DNA of 35,361 bases from Alphaproteobacteria bacterium (GTDB taxonomy: Bacteria > Pseudomonadota > Alphaproteobacteria > UBA828), in NCBI GenBank assembly GCA_011523425.1, contig WTGU01000119.1:1-35361 (forward strand), read 5' to 3'. Under the pieces are notes generated by a model. That model ran no database searches, had not been told where the DNA came from, and was given only the letters and a program-made list of their open reading frames with translations. Position 1 is the stretch's first letter. Every line of letters begins with the position of its first letter. Positions 19,734 to 27,411 of the stretch are shown one piece after another. The position numbers were made by a program, and so were the translations under genes.

Positions 19734-20286
19734 TTACGGCTGCTGGAAGGAGAACGCCGACAATCCGTGGGACAGTCCCGGCATGCCGCCAGGGCGGTCT
19801 CTCGCGGTCCGGATGTTCGCCGCTGGGTCGATACTCAGAGCCGCTTCTTCGTGCAAGTCCCGCAGCATCCTGCTGCCGCGGTCGACGAAGCGCACGGCAA
19901 TCGGTGACCGCTCACTCGCCGGAGAACAGTTCCGACTGCAACTTTCTGGCGTCCTCGAGCATTCGACCGTGCTCTTCGTGACGACCGTCGGGGAACATTT
20001 CGTCGCGCTTCAGGGTCGCGAGCAGGAAAACGCCGCGGTAGGTGCTCTCCATCAACTTCACCAGTCCGGGCGGCAAGCTGCCCTGATCGGTGCCGACATC
20101 GCCTTCGGCGATCGCGTATTGTTGAGCGTGGAAAATGGTCTCCCGCTCGGCCGTACTCCGGCGATCGTATCGCAGTAAACGCGCGTTGCGCGACGAAACG
20201 CCGCGCCGCTTGATGATCTTCGCAAAGCAAATGACTGGCTGCGATACCTGCGGCGACCGTATTCGTCTTACATCGGTCTGCGCGCG
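19734..20286 (-). pseudogene. Decayed coding-like segment downstream of the beta-lactamase-like gene
   Basis: The minus strand is open from just after the stop of the beta-lactamase-like gene to a TGA at 19912-19914, in that gene's frame, with GC-rich third positions and protein-like composition (for example YRGVFLLATLKRDEMFPDGR), but no ATG near its beginning. A second protein-like frame, possibly from GTG 19895, runs 53 codons to a TAA at 19734 (contains RMLRDLHEEAALSIDP). An AKIIKRRGVSS stretch recalls a helix-turn-helix of the TetR type, but the rest does not align convincingly. I do not recognise the family. The best reading is remnants of one or two genes broken by frameshift and 5' loss. 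The remaining gap 19569-19733 shows nothing recognisable. Confidence 0.4.
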
Positions 20287-21417
20287 TCAGCCGTAGAATT
20301 CGGCGATTGCGATGTCCGAGAGTCGCTGAAAGCGAGCGGCGCTGTTCGTCTCTTCCAGAATGCCGGTCGTGAGGCAGACCATGGTCATATCCCGCGTCGG
20401 ATCGACCCACATGTTGGTGGAACCGGCCCCGAAGGCACCGAACGTTTCCGGGCTCGACAGATGTCCGAAATACGTGGGGATCATGCCCTCGCCGCGGATG
20501 AAGAAACCGAGCCCGAGATTTGCGGGGAACGCGGGCCAGCCCTTCATTTCGCGGGCGAAATGCCACTGGGTATTGACCATCGTCCCCGTATGAACCCTGA
20601 TCGCGAACGAGACCATGGCAGACGAGAGCACGCGCGCGTCGTCGCGCCGTCCACCGCACCGAAGCGCATCGGCGAACGCATAGATGTCGTTCAGTGTCGA
20701 GACGAAGCCGGCAGCGGGCATTTCGTGATCGAGCGCAGGGTCCATGATGTCCTGCGCCGCAGCGACCAGCGCGTCCGGATCAAACAGCCCCGGGCTGCGA
20801 TCGGTGCAGCGGGGGACAACGCCGCGGGAAGCGAGATCCGCACGCATGCCGAGGCACGTGTCCGTCATTCCGAGCGGAGCGCAAATGTCCCGCGTCACGA
20901 TATCGCGGAAGCGAAGCCCGTTTCCGTCCAGTCTCCGGACACACTCCGCCGCCACTGCGTGCGCCATGATCTGCGAATAACTCGCCTCCTCTCCCGGCAC
21001 CGAGACCGCGGGCGTGTCGCAGACGGCGGCAACGACCGCCTCGAGATCGCCCTGCTTGTCTGCGGGGACAGCCGGAAAGCCGGGCGCCACGCCAGCCGTG
21101 TGACACAGCAGCTGCCCGAGCGTGGCGCGCGCCTTCCCTTTCACGCCGAACTCGGGAATCACCTCGCAGACCGGTGTATCCAGTCTGGCCTCCCCGCGTT
21201 CGACGCGTTGCAGCAAGGCAACGGCGGTCAGTGCCTTCGAAATCGAAAACACCGGAAAGACGCTGTCATGGCGGAGCGGCGTCTCGTTGGGGCGATCGGC
21301 GTATCCGGTCGTTTCGTTGAACGCGATCTCGCCGCCGACGGCAACGATCGTCGCCGCTCCGTCATAGAGGCCGGACTGAACATCGGCTTCAATCGCTCGC
21401 TGCAACCGGCCTGCCAT
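20287..21417 (-). CDS. Serine beta-lactamase-fold hydrolase/acyltransferase (class C/LovD/EstB-like)
   Basis: The 376-residue product has the penicillin-binding-protein fold signature: nucleophile motif SxxK at Ser58-Lys61 (VFSISKALTA), a Tyr motif YSQ near residue 148 (YSN/YxN in relatives), and a C-terminal FGAFGAGS segment in the position of the HxG/KTG motif. No signal peptide is seen, so it should be cytosolic, unlike true periplasmic beta-lactamases. Family members include esterases, carboxypeptidase-like hydrolases and LovD, which transfers an acyl chain from a highly reducing PKS. In an island with such a PKS, a role in acyl transfer or ester hydrolysis is plausible but unproven. It starts at ATG 21417 with a GAGGG element a few bases upstream. 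Confidence 0.8.
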   Translation of the reverse strand: MAGRLQRAIEADVQSGLYDGAATIVAVGGEIAFNETTGYADRPNETPLRHDSVFPVFSISKALTAVALLQRVERGEARLDTPVCEVIPEFGVKGKARATLGQLLCHTAGVAPGFPAVPADKQGDLEAVVAAVCDTPAVSVPGEEASYSQIMAHAVAAECVRRLDGNGLRFRDIVTRDICAPLGMTDTCLGMRADLASRGVVPRCTDRSPGLFDPDALVAAAQDIMDPALDHEMPAAGFVSTLNDIYAFADALRCGGRRDDARVLSSAMVSFAIRVHTGTMVNTQWHFAREMKGWPAFPANLGLGFFIRGEGMIPTYFGHLSSPETFGAFGAGSTNMWVDPTRDMTMVCLTTGILEETNSAARFQRLSDIAIAEFYG

Positions 21418-21944
21418 AGTCGACCCTCACGTCCGAAGTTCTTGGCCGCGGGCGAGAATCGTCGGCCTTCTTCGCCAAAGCGCTTCGGGATGGCTCTCGC
21501 CCAGTGAGCTTCCAGAAAGCGCTTCGGCTCCGCCTTGTTGGCAAATGCCCGATACCAATGGGTGGTCCCGTTCAAATTCTGGGACTGACACGCCAAACTA
21601 GCAGGCTGCCGCAAAATCGCTGCGTCGCGGCCCCAGGGCAGGCTCCACTATGCCACAGTTTCCGGGCAAAGGATCTACGCCAGACGCTTACCCATCAAGG
21701 AATGAGCACACGCTTCGCAAGCACCCACTTCTCGAGCGCCCAGCCTGTAGTTTCCTTTGCTAGTCTTAGTCACCGTGCTTTGCGCCTCATTCGTTAGGGG
21801 CGACGCCACTCAGTCGTCAGCACGCCCGAAACATACGTTTCATTCATCCGCAACCTCCCGTACCAGCCCGCCGCGATGGGTCTCGAGGCCGGTGCCTTAG
21901 CCTTGAGGCCCCTTGATTCAAAACGAAAAATTGGAGACTTTTTG
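21418..21944. other. Gene-free right end of the island
   Basis: About 530 bases lie between the beta-lactamase-like gene and the orphan tRNA-Lys fragment. Short open frames on both strands have no recognisable domains, and I find no tyrosine-recombinase signature. The stretch just before the repeat is AT-rich (AAAACGAAAAATTGG, 21920-21934). It contains the promoter of the upstream minus-strand gene and otherwise looks like degraded DNA. Confidence 0.5.
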
Positions 21945-21983
21945 ATCAGAGGGTCCCTGGTTCGAGTCCAGGCGGGCGTACCA
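21945..21983 (+). repeat. Right direct repeat (attR-like), orphan tRNA-Lys 3' fragment
   Basis: This block is an exact 39-base copy of tRNA-Lys bases 2696-2734, including the T arm and CCA, but the D arm and 5' acceptor strand are absent, so it cannot fold as a tRNA. A weak match (GACTTTT) continues just before it. It marks the right boundary of the island; the Rieske gene block starts 63 bases further on. Confidence 0.85.
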
Positions 21984-22045
21984 ATCAGATCAGCGGGCTT
22001 GGGGTATGCGGACGGTCGGCGGGCGGCCCGGGCGTCAGCCAGCGC

Positions 22046-22366
22046 TCACGCGGGAATGCCGATCAGGACGTCCTCGCCGTCGCTTCTCACCTCGTAGGTG
22101 GCAAGGGCCTCCGTGGCCGGCGAGCAGGTCGCTTCGCCGGTGCGGACGTTGAAGCGGCCGGCGTGCAGCGGACACTCGATTTCCTCGCCCTCCAGGTATC
22201 CCTCGCAGAGCGAGCCGTGGGCATGGGTGCAGGCGTCGTCGGTCGCGAAGAACTCCCCGCCGATTCTGTAGAGCGCGATCTCCCTTCCCTCGACGACCAC
22301 GCACGTAACGTCGCCGTCGCGGAGTTGGGCCCTCTGCCCGACGACGTGGTATACCACGCGCCCCAT
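22046..22366 (-). CDS. Rieske [2Fe-2S] ferredoxin (non-haem oxygenase component)
   Basis: The 106-residue product is a small electron carrier. It has the Rieske cluster ligands Cys46-x-His48 (CTHAHGSL) and Cys65-x-x-His68 (CPLH), the usual spacing and length for a stand-alone ferredoxin that feeds a Rieske oxygenase. It starts at ATG 22366, 44 bases after the stop of the oxygenase gene on the same strand, so the two are very likely co-transcribed and act together. A flavin reductase partner is not in the window. Confidence 0.93.
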   Translation of the reverse strand: MGRVVYHVVGQRAQLRDGDVTCVVVEGREIALYRIGGEFFATDDACTHAHGSLCEGYLEGEEIECPLHAGRFNVRTGEATCSPATEALATYEVRSDGEDVLIGIPA

Positions 22367-22410
22367 CCGCCCTTGCCTCCCTTCCGTGCCAGCGGCCGTG
22401 ACGCCGCGGG

Positions 22411-23505
22411 CTAGCCCGCGGCCGACGCGGAGGCGGCGGGCGGCATGTCGTCGAAGGTCCGGTCGGACTCGATGCGCACGGAATCGAGGCAGCGGGCCAG
22501 GGCATCCGCGTCTTCGTCGGCCGCCTTCGACAGCTCCTTGAGCCACCTGCGATAGGCGATGGAGACCTTGTCGGTGCGGACGGAATACTCCTCGGCAGGC
22601 GCCGGGATCTCGGGCGGCTCCTGCGCCTCGATCACCGGCAGGTCTTCGCTCAGCACCAGGGCCTGGAAGTCGAGGTGCGGCTGGTCGGGTCCATCCCGAT
22701 CCGCCGTCCGGCAGGTGAACCAGAAGCTGCGGCACACACCCGATTCCACCGGCGAGGCCGACATCCAGAGCTGGCTGCGCTCGCCGTCGGGGAAGAAGAA
22801 CTCGAGATTGACGGTAAACGGCACCCAGAGGCGATAGTCGGTGGGCGCCATCAGCGCGACGCCGGGGAGCTGCATCTCGGGCGAGGGCACGAACCGGAAA
22901 CGCAGCTCCCGATTGAGCCGATCGACCTTGGCGATGGGAACGAGCGGCTGGCGCCGGTCGCCGAGCGTGCCGTCGTGCACGAAGGGAAAGTGCGCGAGGT
23001 CGACGAAGTTCTCCAGCCGCCGCGCCGCCGACGTGGGCCACGTGTAGGGCTCGCCCGCCACGCAGCGGAACGCGGCATCGCCGAAGGCGGGACAGCCGGG
23101 GATCCGGGTATCGAGGGAGGAGTCGAGCCGCACCCACACCAGGTCGTACTCGATGGCCGCGTCGTGGGCCGCGACCCTGCAGTCGTCCGGAATGGAGTGC
23201 TCGGGCATCGAGGGAATCTCGCGGCAGCGCCCGTCCGCTCCGTAGAGCCATCCGTGATAGGCGCAGCGCAGCCCGCCGGCCTCGACGCGCCCCACCGAGA
23301 GCTTCGTCGAGCGGTGGATGCAGCGGTCCTTGAGCGCGGCGACGCGGCCCCCGATCTCCGCCACCGCCAGCCTCTCGCCGAGCAGGGTCACGGCGAGCGG
23401 CCGATTCCCGTCTGCCGCCGCGGCCCGCAGCTCCGCGACCGTGCACACCGGGTGCCAGAAGTACCGCCACGCGCGCTCGTTCAGGAAGGTGGTGCTCGTG
23501 CCCAT
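22411..23505 (-). CDS. Rieske non-haem iron oxygenase, catalytic (alpha) subunit
   Basis: From ATG 23505 the product is 364 residues. The N-terminal Rieske domain binds [2Fe-2S] through Cys62-x-His64 (CIH) and Cys81-x-x-His84 (CAYHGWLYG). The C-terminal domain carries the mononuclear iron site in the NFVDLAHFPFVH segment (Asp169 as bridging residue, His172 and His177 as ligands). The overall type is that of VanA-like or PaO-like oxygenases, which hydroxylate or O/N-demethylate aromatic or quaternary-amine substrates. A GTG at 23556 is in frame, but the 17 extra residues are not family-like. It shares a 171-base divergent promoter region with the MttB-family gene. The substrate is unknown; the neighbourhood favours a methylated amine or related compound. 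Confidence 0.9.
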   Translation of the reverse strand: MGTSTTFLNERAWRYFWHPVCTVAELRAAAADGNRPLAVTLLGERLAVAEIGGRVAALKDRCIHRSTKLSVGRVEAGGLRCAYHGWLYGADGRCREIPSMPEHSIPDDCRVAAHDAAIEYDLVWVRLDSSLDTRIPGCPAFGDAAFRCVAGEPYTWPTSAARRLENFVDLAHFPFVHDGTLGDRRQPLVPIAKVDRLNRELRFRFVPSPEMQLPGVALMAPTDYRLWVPFTVNLEFFFPDGERSQLWMSASPVESGVCRSFWFTCRTADRDGPDQPHLDFQALVLSEDLPVIEAQEPPEIPAPAEEYSVRTDKVSIAYRRWLKELSKAADEDADALARCLDSVRIESDRTFDDMPPAASASAAG

Positions 23506-23676
23506 CGTCGCTGTCCCGGCCTGCCGGACGGACTGTTCACCGCGGGACTCTAGCACGCCGCGGCCCCGGCTCTGCGGGGCTGCCCGTATCTGCGACAGAG
23601 ACCAGATTTCGATATCGGGGGGGACGCGAAGCGTCGTACGGTAGCGCCCGTGCCGGAGGCCTTGAAGGAGGGATGC

Positions 23677-25203
23677 ATGAGAAGAGGCAGGGCCCGCGAA
23701 CGAAGAGCGTCCGCTCGCGACGCGGTTGCGCAGTCGCCCTTCGGGCAGGTTCGCAACCCCTACGCCCCGATGAAGGTGATTTCGGACGATCAGGTGGAGG
23801 CGCTACACCGCGCCTCGTTGCGGGTGCTGCGCGACAACGGCATGGAGTTCCAGCTCCCGCGCGCGGTCGAGATCCTGCGCGAGGCCGGCGCAGCGGTGGA
23901 CGAGGACGGCAAGCGCGTCCGCTTCGATCCCGCATTCGTCGAGGAGAAGCTCGCGACCGTGCCGTCGCGCTTCGTCCTGCACGGCCGATCCGCTCATCGG
24001 GATCTCGAGTTCGGCGGCAACAGTGCGATCTGGGGCACGGTGGGCTCGGCGCCGAACGTGTCGGACCGCGAGCGCGGCCGCATCACCGGCAACTTCGAGG
24101 ACTACCAGAACCTGATCCGTCTGAGCCACGCGCTCAACGCGTTGCATGCGTTGGCGGGCTATCCGGTGGAGCCGTGCGATCTCGAGGTGCGGACGCGCCA
24201 TCTGCACGCGCTCTCGGCGGCGGTTCGCCTCACCGACAAGCCGCAGTTCGGCTATGCGATCGGCGGCGAGCGCATGGCGGATGCCATCGAGATCGTGCGC
24301 ATCGCGCGCGGGGTCAGCCGTGAGGATCTGCTGAGTCAGCCGTCCATTCACACGGTGGTCAATTCCAACTCGCCGCTGATCTACGACAAGGCGCTGCTGG
24401 AAGGGGCGATCGTGATGGCCGAGCTGAACCAGCCGGTCGTCTATACGCCCTTCACGCTCTCCGGCGCGATGGCGCCGGTCAACGTCGCCGGCGCGCTGGT
24501 CCTGCAGAACGCCGAAGCGCTCGCGGGAATCGTCTTCTCGCAATGCGTCAACGCCGGCGCGCCGGCGGTCTACGGCAGCTTCACCTCCAATGTCGACATG
24601 AAGAGCGGCTCGCCCGCCTTCGGCACGCCGGAATACGCCAAGGCGGCCATCGCCAGCGGCCAGCTCGCGCGGCGCTACAGCTTCCCCTGGCGCTCCTCGA
24701 ACGCGACGGCCTCGAACGCCGCCGACGCGCAGGCCGCCTACGAGGCGCAGATGTCCCTCTGGCCGGTCGTGCTCGGCCAGGCCAACTACATCATCCACGG
24801 GTGCGGCTGGCTCGAAGGGGGGCTCTGCGCCTCCTACGAGAAGTTCATCCTCGACGCCGAGATGATCCAGATGATGCAGGAGTTCCTGAAGCCCCTGGAA
24901 ACGAGCGAGGCGGAGCTGGGCCTCGACGCCATCGCCGAGGTCGGCCCCGGCGGGCACTTCTTCGGCTGCAACCACACGATGGCGCGCTACGAGACCGCCT
25001 TCTACCGGCCCATGCTGTCGGACTGGCGCAACTTCGAGAACTGGCGCGACCACGGCGCGGTCGAGACCTCGGATCGCGCGACGAGGATCTGGAAGCAACT
25101 GCTCGCCGACTACGAGCCGCCGCCGCTGGACCCGGCCATCGCCGAGGAGCTCGACGACTTCGTGGCGCGCCGGGTCGCCGAGGGGGGCGTGCCGGAACGC
25201 TGA
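23677..25203 (+). CDS. Trimethylamine/betaine methyltransferase family protein (MttB superfamily, non-pyrrolysine)
   Basis: MttB-superfamily proteins move a methyl group from a methylated amine to a corrinoid protein. The 508-residue product shows the family's characteristic segments, including YGSFTSNVDMKSGSPAFGTP and EVGPGGHFFGCNHTMARYE. There is no internal TAG, so it is a non-pyrrolysine member like the glycine-betaine enzyme MtgB rather than true trimethylamine MttB. The start chosen is ATG 23677, four bases after AAGGAGGG (23665-23672); a GTG at 23650 is an alternative without a binding site. No corrinoid protein or corrinoid:folate methyltransferase is in the window. It converges with the EamA gene, 22 bases away. 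Confidence 0.88.
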   Translation: MRRGRARERRASARDAVAQSPFGQVRNPYAPMKVISDDQVEALHRASLRVLRDNGMEFQLPRAVEILREAGAAVDEDGKRVRFDPAFVEEKLATVPSRFVLHGRSAHRDLEFGGNSAIWGTVGSAPNVSDRERGRITGNFEDYQNLIRLSHALNALHALAGYPVEPCDLEVRTRHLHALSAAVRLTDKPQFGYAIGGERMADAIEIVRIARGVSREDLLSQPSIHTVVNSNSPLIYDKALLEGAIVMAELNQPVVYTPFTLSGAMAPVNVAGALVLQNAEALAGIVFSQCVNAGAPAVYGSFTSNVDMKSGSPAFGTPEYAKAAIASGQLARRYSFPWRSSNATASNAADAQAAYEAQMSLWPVVLGQANYIIHGCGWLEGGLCASYEKFILDAEMIQMMQEFLKPLETSEAELGLDAIAEVGPGGHFFGCNHTMARYETAFYRPMLSDWRNFENWRDHGAVETSDRATRIWKQLLADYEPPPLDPAIAEELDDFVARRVAEGGVPER

Positions 25204-25225
25204 TGGGCAGGCAGGCCGCGGCGGA

Positions 25226-26176
25226 CTACGTTGCGCGCGGGCCGCGGCGGGTCACCAGGAAGAGGCCGGCGAAGAGCAGCGCCAGGGCGCCCCAGATGTA
25301 GGCGCTGTGGCTCTCCGCCAGGATCAGGATGCCCCAGCCGATCCCCGCCAGCGTCGCGACGTAGTTCTGGGTCGAGAAGAACACCGGCCCGGCGCGCCTG
25401 ACGATCTCCAGCAGCAGGTAGAAGAACGCGGCGTTGATCAGGATGGCACCGATCTGCGCCCAGTCGCTGTCGCTCATGGGGCCGGAGAAGAACCACCACT
25501 GCCCGCTGCCCGCCATGAAGGGGAAGACCATGATCGCCGAGGCGAAGAGCAGCCCGCTGCCCATGGTGAGCGAATCGCCGTCGGCCGGCGCAAGCCGCGC
25601 GGCGGCGATCGTGCCGGAGGCGTAGCTGACCGGGACCAGCAGGCTGAGCAGCACCCAGCCGGCCATGCCGGGCTCGGGCAGGCTGGTCTCCGGCAGCACC
25701 ACCAGCAGGACGCCCGCGAGGCCGAGCGAGATGCCCGCGATCCGCAGCCAGCGGAAGCGGTCCATCGCGAGCGCCAGCGCCAGGACGTAGGTGATCGTCG
25801 GGCTGAGCGTGCCGCCCAGGCTGATCACCCCGGCCGGCAGCTTGGGCGCGATGAAGGCCAGGAGAACGAAGGGAAAGGCGAGGGTGAAGAAGCCGATGAC
25901 GAAGTAGGCCCGCAGGTAGGACCGGCCCAGGCGCGGGCGCCGGGCGCGCACGGCGGCGAACAGCAGCAGGACGAGGCCCGCACCGAGGGTCTGCCAGAAG
26001 ACATAGGCGAAGAAGGGAATGCCGCCGGTGACGGCGATCTTGTTGGCCGAGAAGATCAGCCCGAAGGTGCCGCCGCAGACGATGAGCAGGACGAACGACA
26101 CGAGCTGATGCCGCCGCGACGGCGTCCCCGGTTCCTGCGCGCTCGTCGCCCCGCCAGACGCCATGTCGCCCACCAT
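25226..26176 (-). CDS. EamA/DMT-superfamily membrane transporter
   Basis: The product is about 316 residues and almost entirely hydrophobic, with roughly ten predicted membrane helices arranged as two EamA repeats (first helix around FVLLIVCGGTFGLIFSANK, last around GALALLFAGLFLV). This family exports small metabolites such as amino acids. Start assignment is uncertain: ATG 26176 is used, with ATG 26164 or GTG/ATG codons up to 26233 also possible, and none has a clear ribosome-binding site. The gene diverges from the methyltransferase gene, so it probably has its own promoter in 26177-26292. The substrate cannot be predicted. Confidence 0.85.
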   Translation of the reverse strand: MVGDMASGGATSAQEPGTPSRRHQLVSFVLLIVCGGTFGLIFSANKIAVTGGIPFFAYVFWQTLGAGLVLLLFAAVRARRPRLGRSYLRAYFVIGFFTLAFPFVLLAFIAPKLPAGVISLGGTLSPTITYVLALALAMDRFRWLRIAGISLGLAGVLLVVLPETSLPEPGMAGWVLLSLLVPVSYASGTIAAARLAPADGDSLTMGSGLLFASAIMVFPFMAGSGQWWFFSGPMSDSDWAQIGAILINAAFFYLLLEIVRRAGPVFFSTQNYVATLAGIGWGILILAESHSAYIWGALALLFAGLFLVTRRGPRAT

Positions 26177-26292
26177 GTCCGTGCCGAGGGACCTTACGCG
26201 GTCGGTGGGTCGGTGGCGAGCGGGTGCGGGCATGGGAGCGGCGGCGCGGGCCTGCTATCGTCGCGGCTGGCCGCGCAGAAAGGAGTCGGTCG

Positions 26293-27129
26293 GTGAGCGA
26301 CGCAGGCGCTATTTCCGCGCACTACACGAGCGGCGCGCTGCTGGCGCGGCTCGAGGCGGCGCTGCGAGAGGACGGGGTCGATCCTCGGCGACCGACCCTC
26401 GAGGCGCTGGCGCCATACGATCACTTCCACGGCCGCGGTCTGGAGGCGACCGAGGACATGGCCGGCCTGCTCCGTGTCGCCGCGACCGACCACGTCCTCG
26501 ATGTCGGCAGCGGCCTCGGCGGGCCCGCGCGCTACATGGCCCGGCGCTTCGGCTGCAAGGTCAGCGGGATCGATCTGACGGCCGAGTTCTGCGACGTCGC
26601 GCGCCACCTGACGGGGCTGCTCGGGCTCGAGGAGCGGGTCTCCGTCTCGCAGGGCGATGCGCTGGCGATGCCGTACGGCGAGGCCGCGTTCGACGGCGCC
26701 TACTCGATGAACGTCTCGATGAACATCGCCGACAAGTGCGCACTCTATCGGGAGATTCACCGCGTGCTCAGGCCCGGCGCCTGGCTGATACTGTCGGAGG
26801 CGGCGCAGGGGCCCGGCGGCGAGCCGGACTTCCCGACGCCGTGGGCGCGGACCGCCGCATCGAGCTTCCTCGCGTCCCGGGACGAGACCTGCGAGAACCT
26901 CGCGGCCTCGGGCTTCGCCATCGAGAGCGTGCGCGAGACGACGGAGGCGGCGCTCGCCTACGGCGCCCGCTCGCGCGCTGCGGTCGAAGCCGGCGGAAAG
27001 CCGCTGCACCGCGCCGTCTCCCTGATCCACGGCGCGCTCGCCGAGGATGCGATGGCGAACTCGGCCCGCGCGCTGAGGGAGCGTCGCGCGGTGCCGATCG
27101 AGATCCTCTGCCGCAAGGCAAGCGGCTAG
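26293..27129 (+). CDS. SAM-dependent methyltransferase (glycine/sarcosine/dimethylglycine N-methyltransferase-like)
   Basis: The 278-residue class I methyltransferase starts at GTG 26293, seven bases after AAAGGAG (26279-26285). The SAM-binding motif I is VLDVGSGLGG at residues 68-77, followed by acidic IDLTAEFC and a GDALAMPY motif. A conserved DHFHGRGLEAT segment precedes motif I, as in glycine/sarcosine and dimethylglycine N-methyltransferases that make betaine. UbiE- or Erg6-like roles are less likely but possible. With an MttB-family enzyme nearby it hints at methyl-amine metabolism, though the genes face different directions and need not be co-regulated. Confidence 0.82.
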   Translation: MSDAGAISAHYTSGALLARLEAALREDGVDPRRPTLEALAPYDHFHGRGLEATEDMAGLLRVAATDHVLDVGSGLGGPARYMARRFGCKVSGIDLTAEFCDVARHLTGLLGLEERVSVSQGDALAMPYGEAAFDGAYSMNVSMNIADKCALYREIHRVLRPGAWLILSEAAQGPGGEPDFPTPWARTAASSFLASRDETCENLAASGFAIESVRETTEAALAYGARSRAAVEAGGKPLHRAVSLIHGALAEDAMANSARALRERRAVPIEILCRKASG

Positions 27130-27173
27130 AAGACGGGCGAAGGGGCCGGCCGGGCGGCGGAAGGAGCATGCGC

Positions 27174-27200
27174 TTGACAGGCGGCGAGGGCGCGTATAGC
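27174..27200 (+). promoter_or_regulatory. Likely promoter of tRNA-Met
   Basis: A perfect TTGACA -35 box (27174-27179) is followed by TATAGC (27195-27200) with a 15-base spacer, or TAGCGA two bases further with a 17-base spacer. The tRNA begins at 27220, so start and distance fit. The short spacer for the better -10 box is the only weakness. Confidence 0.55.
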
Positions 27201-27219
27201 GATGCGCATCCGGCTCTGG

Positions 27220-27295
27220 GGCGGGGTAGCTCAGTCGGTAGAGCAGTGGAATCATAATCCATGGGTCGGGGGTTCGAGTCCCTCCCCCGCTACCA
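27220..27295 (+). tRNA. tRNA-Met (anticodon CAT, elongator type)
   Basis: The 76-nt cloverleaf has acceptor GGCGGGG/CCCCGCT with a terminal G-T pair, D stem GCTC/GAGC, anticodon stem GTGGA/TCCAT, loop ATCATAA with CAT at 27253-27255, T stem GGGGG/CCCTC around TTCGAGT, and encoded CCA. The sequence resembles alphaproteobacterial elongator tRNA-Met. A CAT anticodon can also be lysidine-modified tRNA-Ile2, but the acceptor and T arm fit Met better. The initiator is excluded because the first acceptor pair is formed and the three G-C pairs of the initiator anticodon stem are lacking. Confidence 0.93.
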
Positions 27296-27298
27296 CCG

Positions 27299-27339
27299 AG
27301 ACCGACATTCCCGGGTGAGGCGTGTCGGTCTTTCCTTTT
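27299..27339 (+). terminator. Rho-independent terminator after tRNA-Met
   Basis: AGACCGACA (27299-27307) pairs perfectly with TGTCGGTCT (27323-27331), leaving a 15-base loop, and is followed by a T-rich tail (TTCCTTTT). It begins four bases after the tRNA CCA end and should end the tRNA transcript before the tautomerase operon. Confidence 0.8.
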
Positions 27340-27411
27340 CCGCCCCCTGTTTCCGCCCATCCGGGGATCGCGCCCCGCCACCCGTCGACGACGACAGCAG
27401 GAGACCCGCCG

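Larger units (their letters stand above)
2696..21983. mobile_element. Genomic island inserted in the tRNA-Lys 3' end, carrying a PKS cluster
   Basis: The region is bounded by two exact 39-base direct repeats: the 3' part of the intact tRNA-Lys and an orphan copy at the right end. Such repeats are the normal product of site-specific integration by tyrosine recombinases that use tRNA 3' ends. The interior carries accessory functions (PKS, reductase-sulfotransferase, RND pump, radical SAM enzyme, beta-lactamase-like protein), an IS66 remnant and decayed segments. The flanks carry housekeeping and catabolic genes. The bases just inside each end are AT-rich relative to the rest. No intact integrase, excisionase or conjugation gene is visible, so the island is probably fixed, or relies on a recombinase encoded elsewhere. 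Confidence 0.8.

Noticed and set aside
19912-20250. TetR-family regulator remnant
   Set aside because: Only a short helix-turn-helix-like stretch fits; the following residues do not align with a TetR body, so it is left as unidentified decayed coding DNA.
21600-21800. Integron attC-like site (GTTAGGGGC) or IS terminal repeat (GCTGCCGCAAAATCGC)
   Set aside because: No matching partner core, cassette structure or second terminal repeat could be found, so the resemblance is too weak to report as a feature.
21935-21983. A second functional tRNA-Lys
   Set aside because: Only the 3' half is present; the D arm and 5' acceptor strand are missing.
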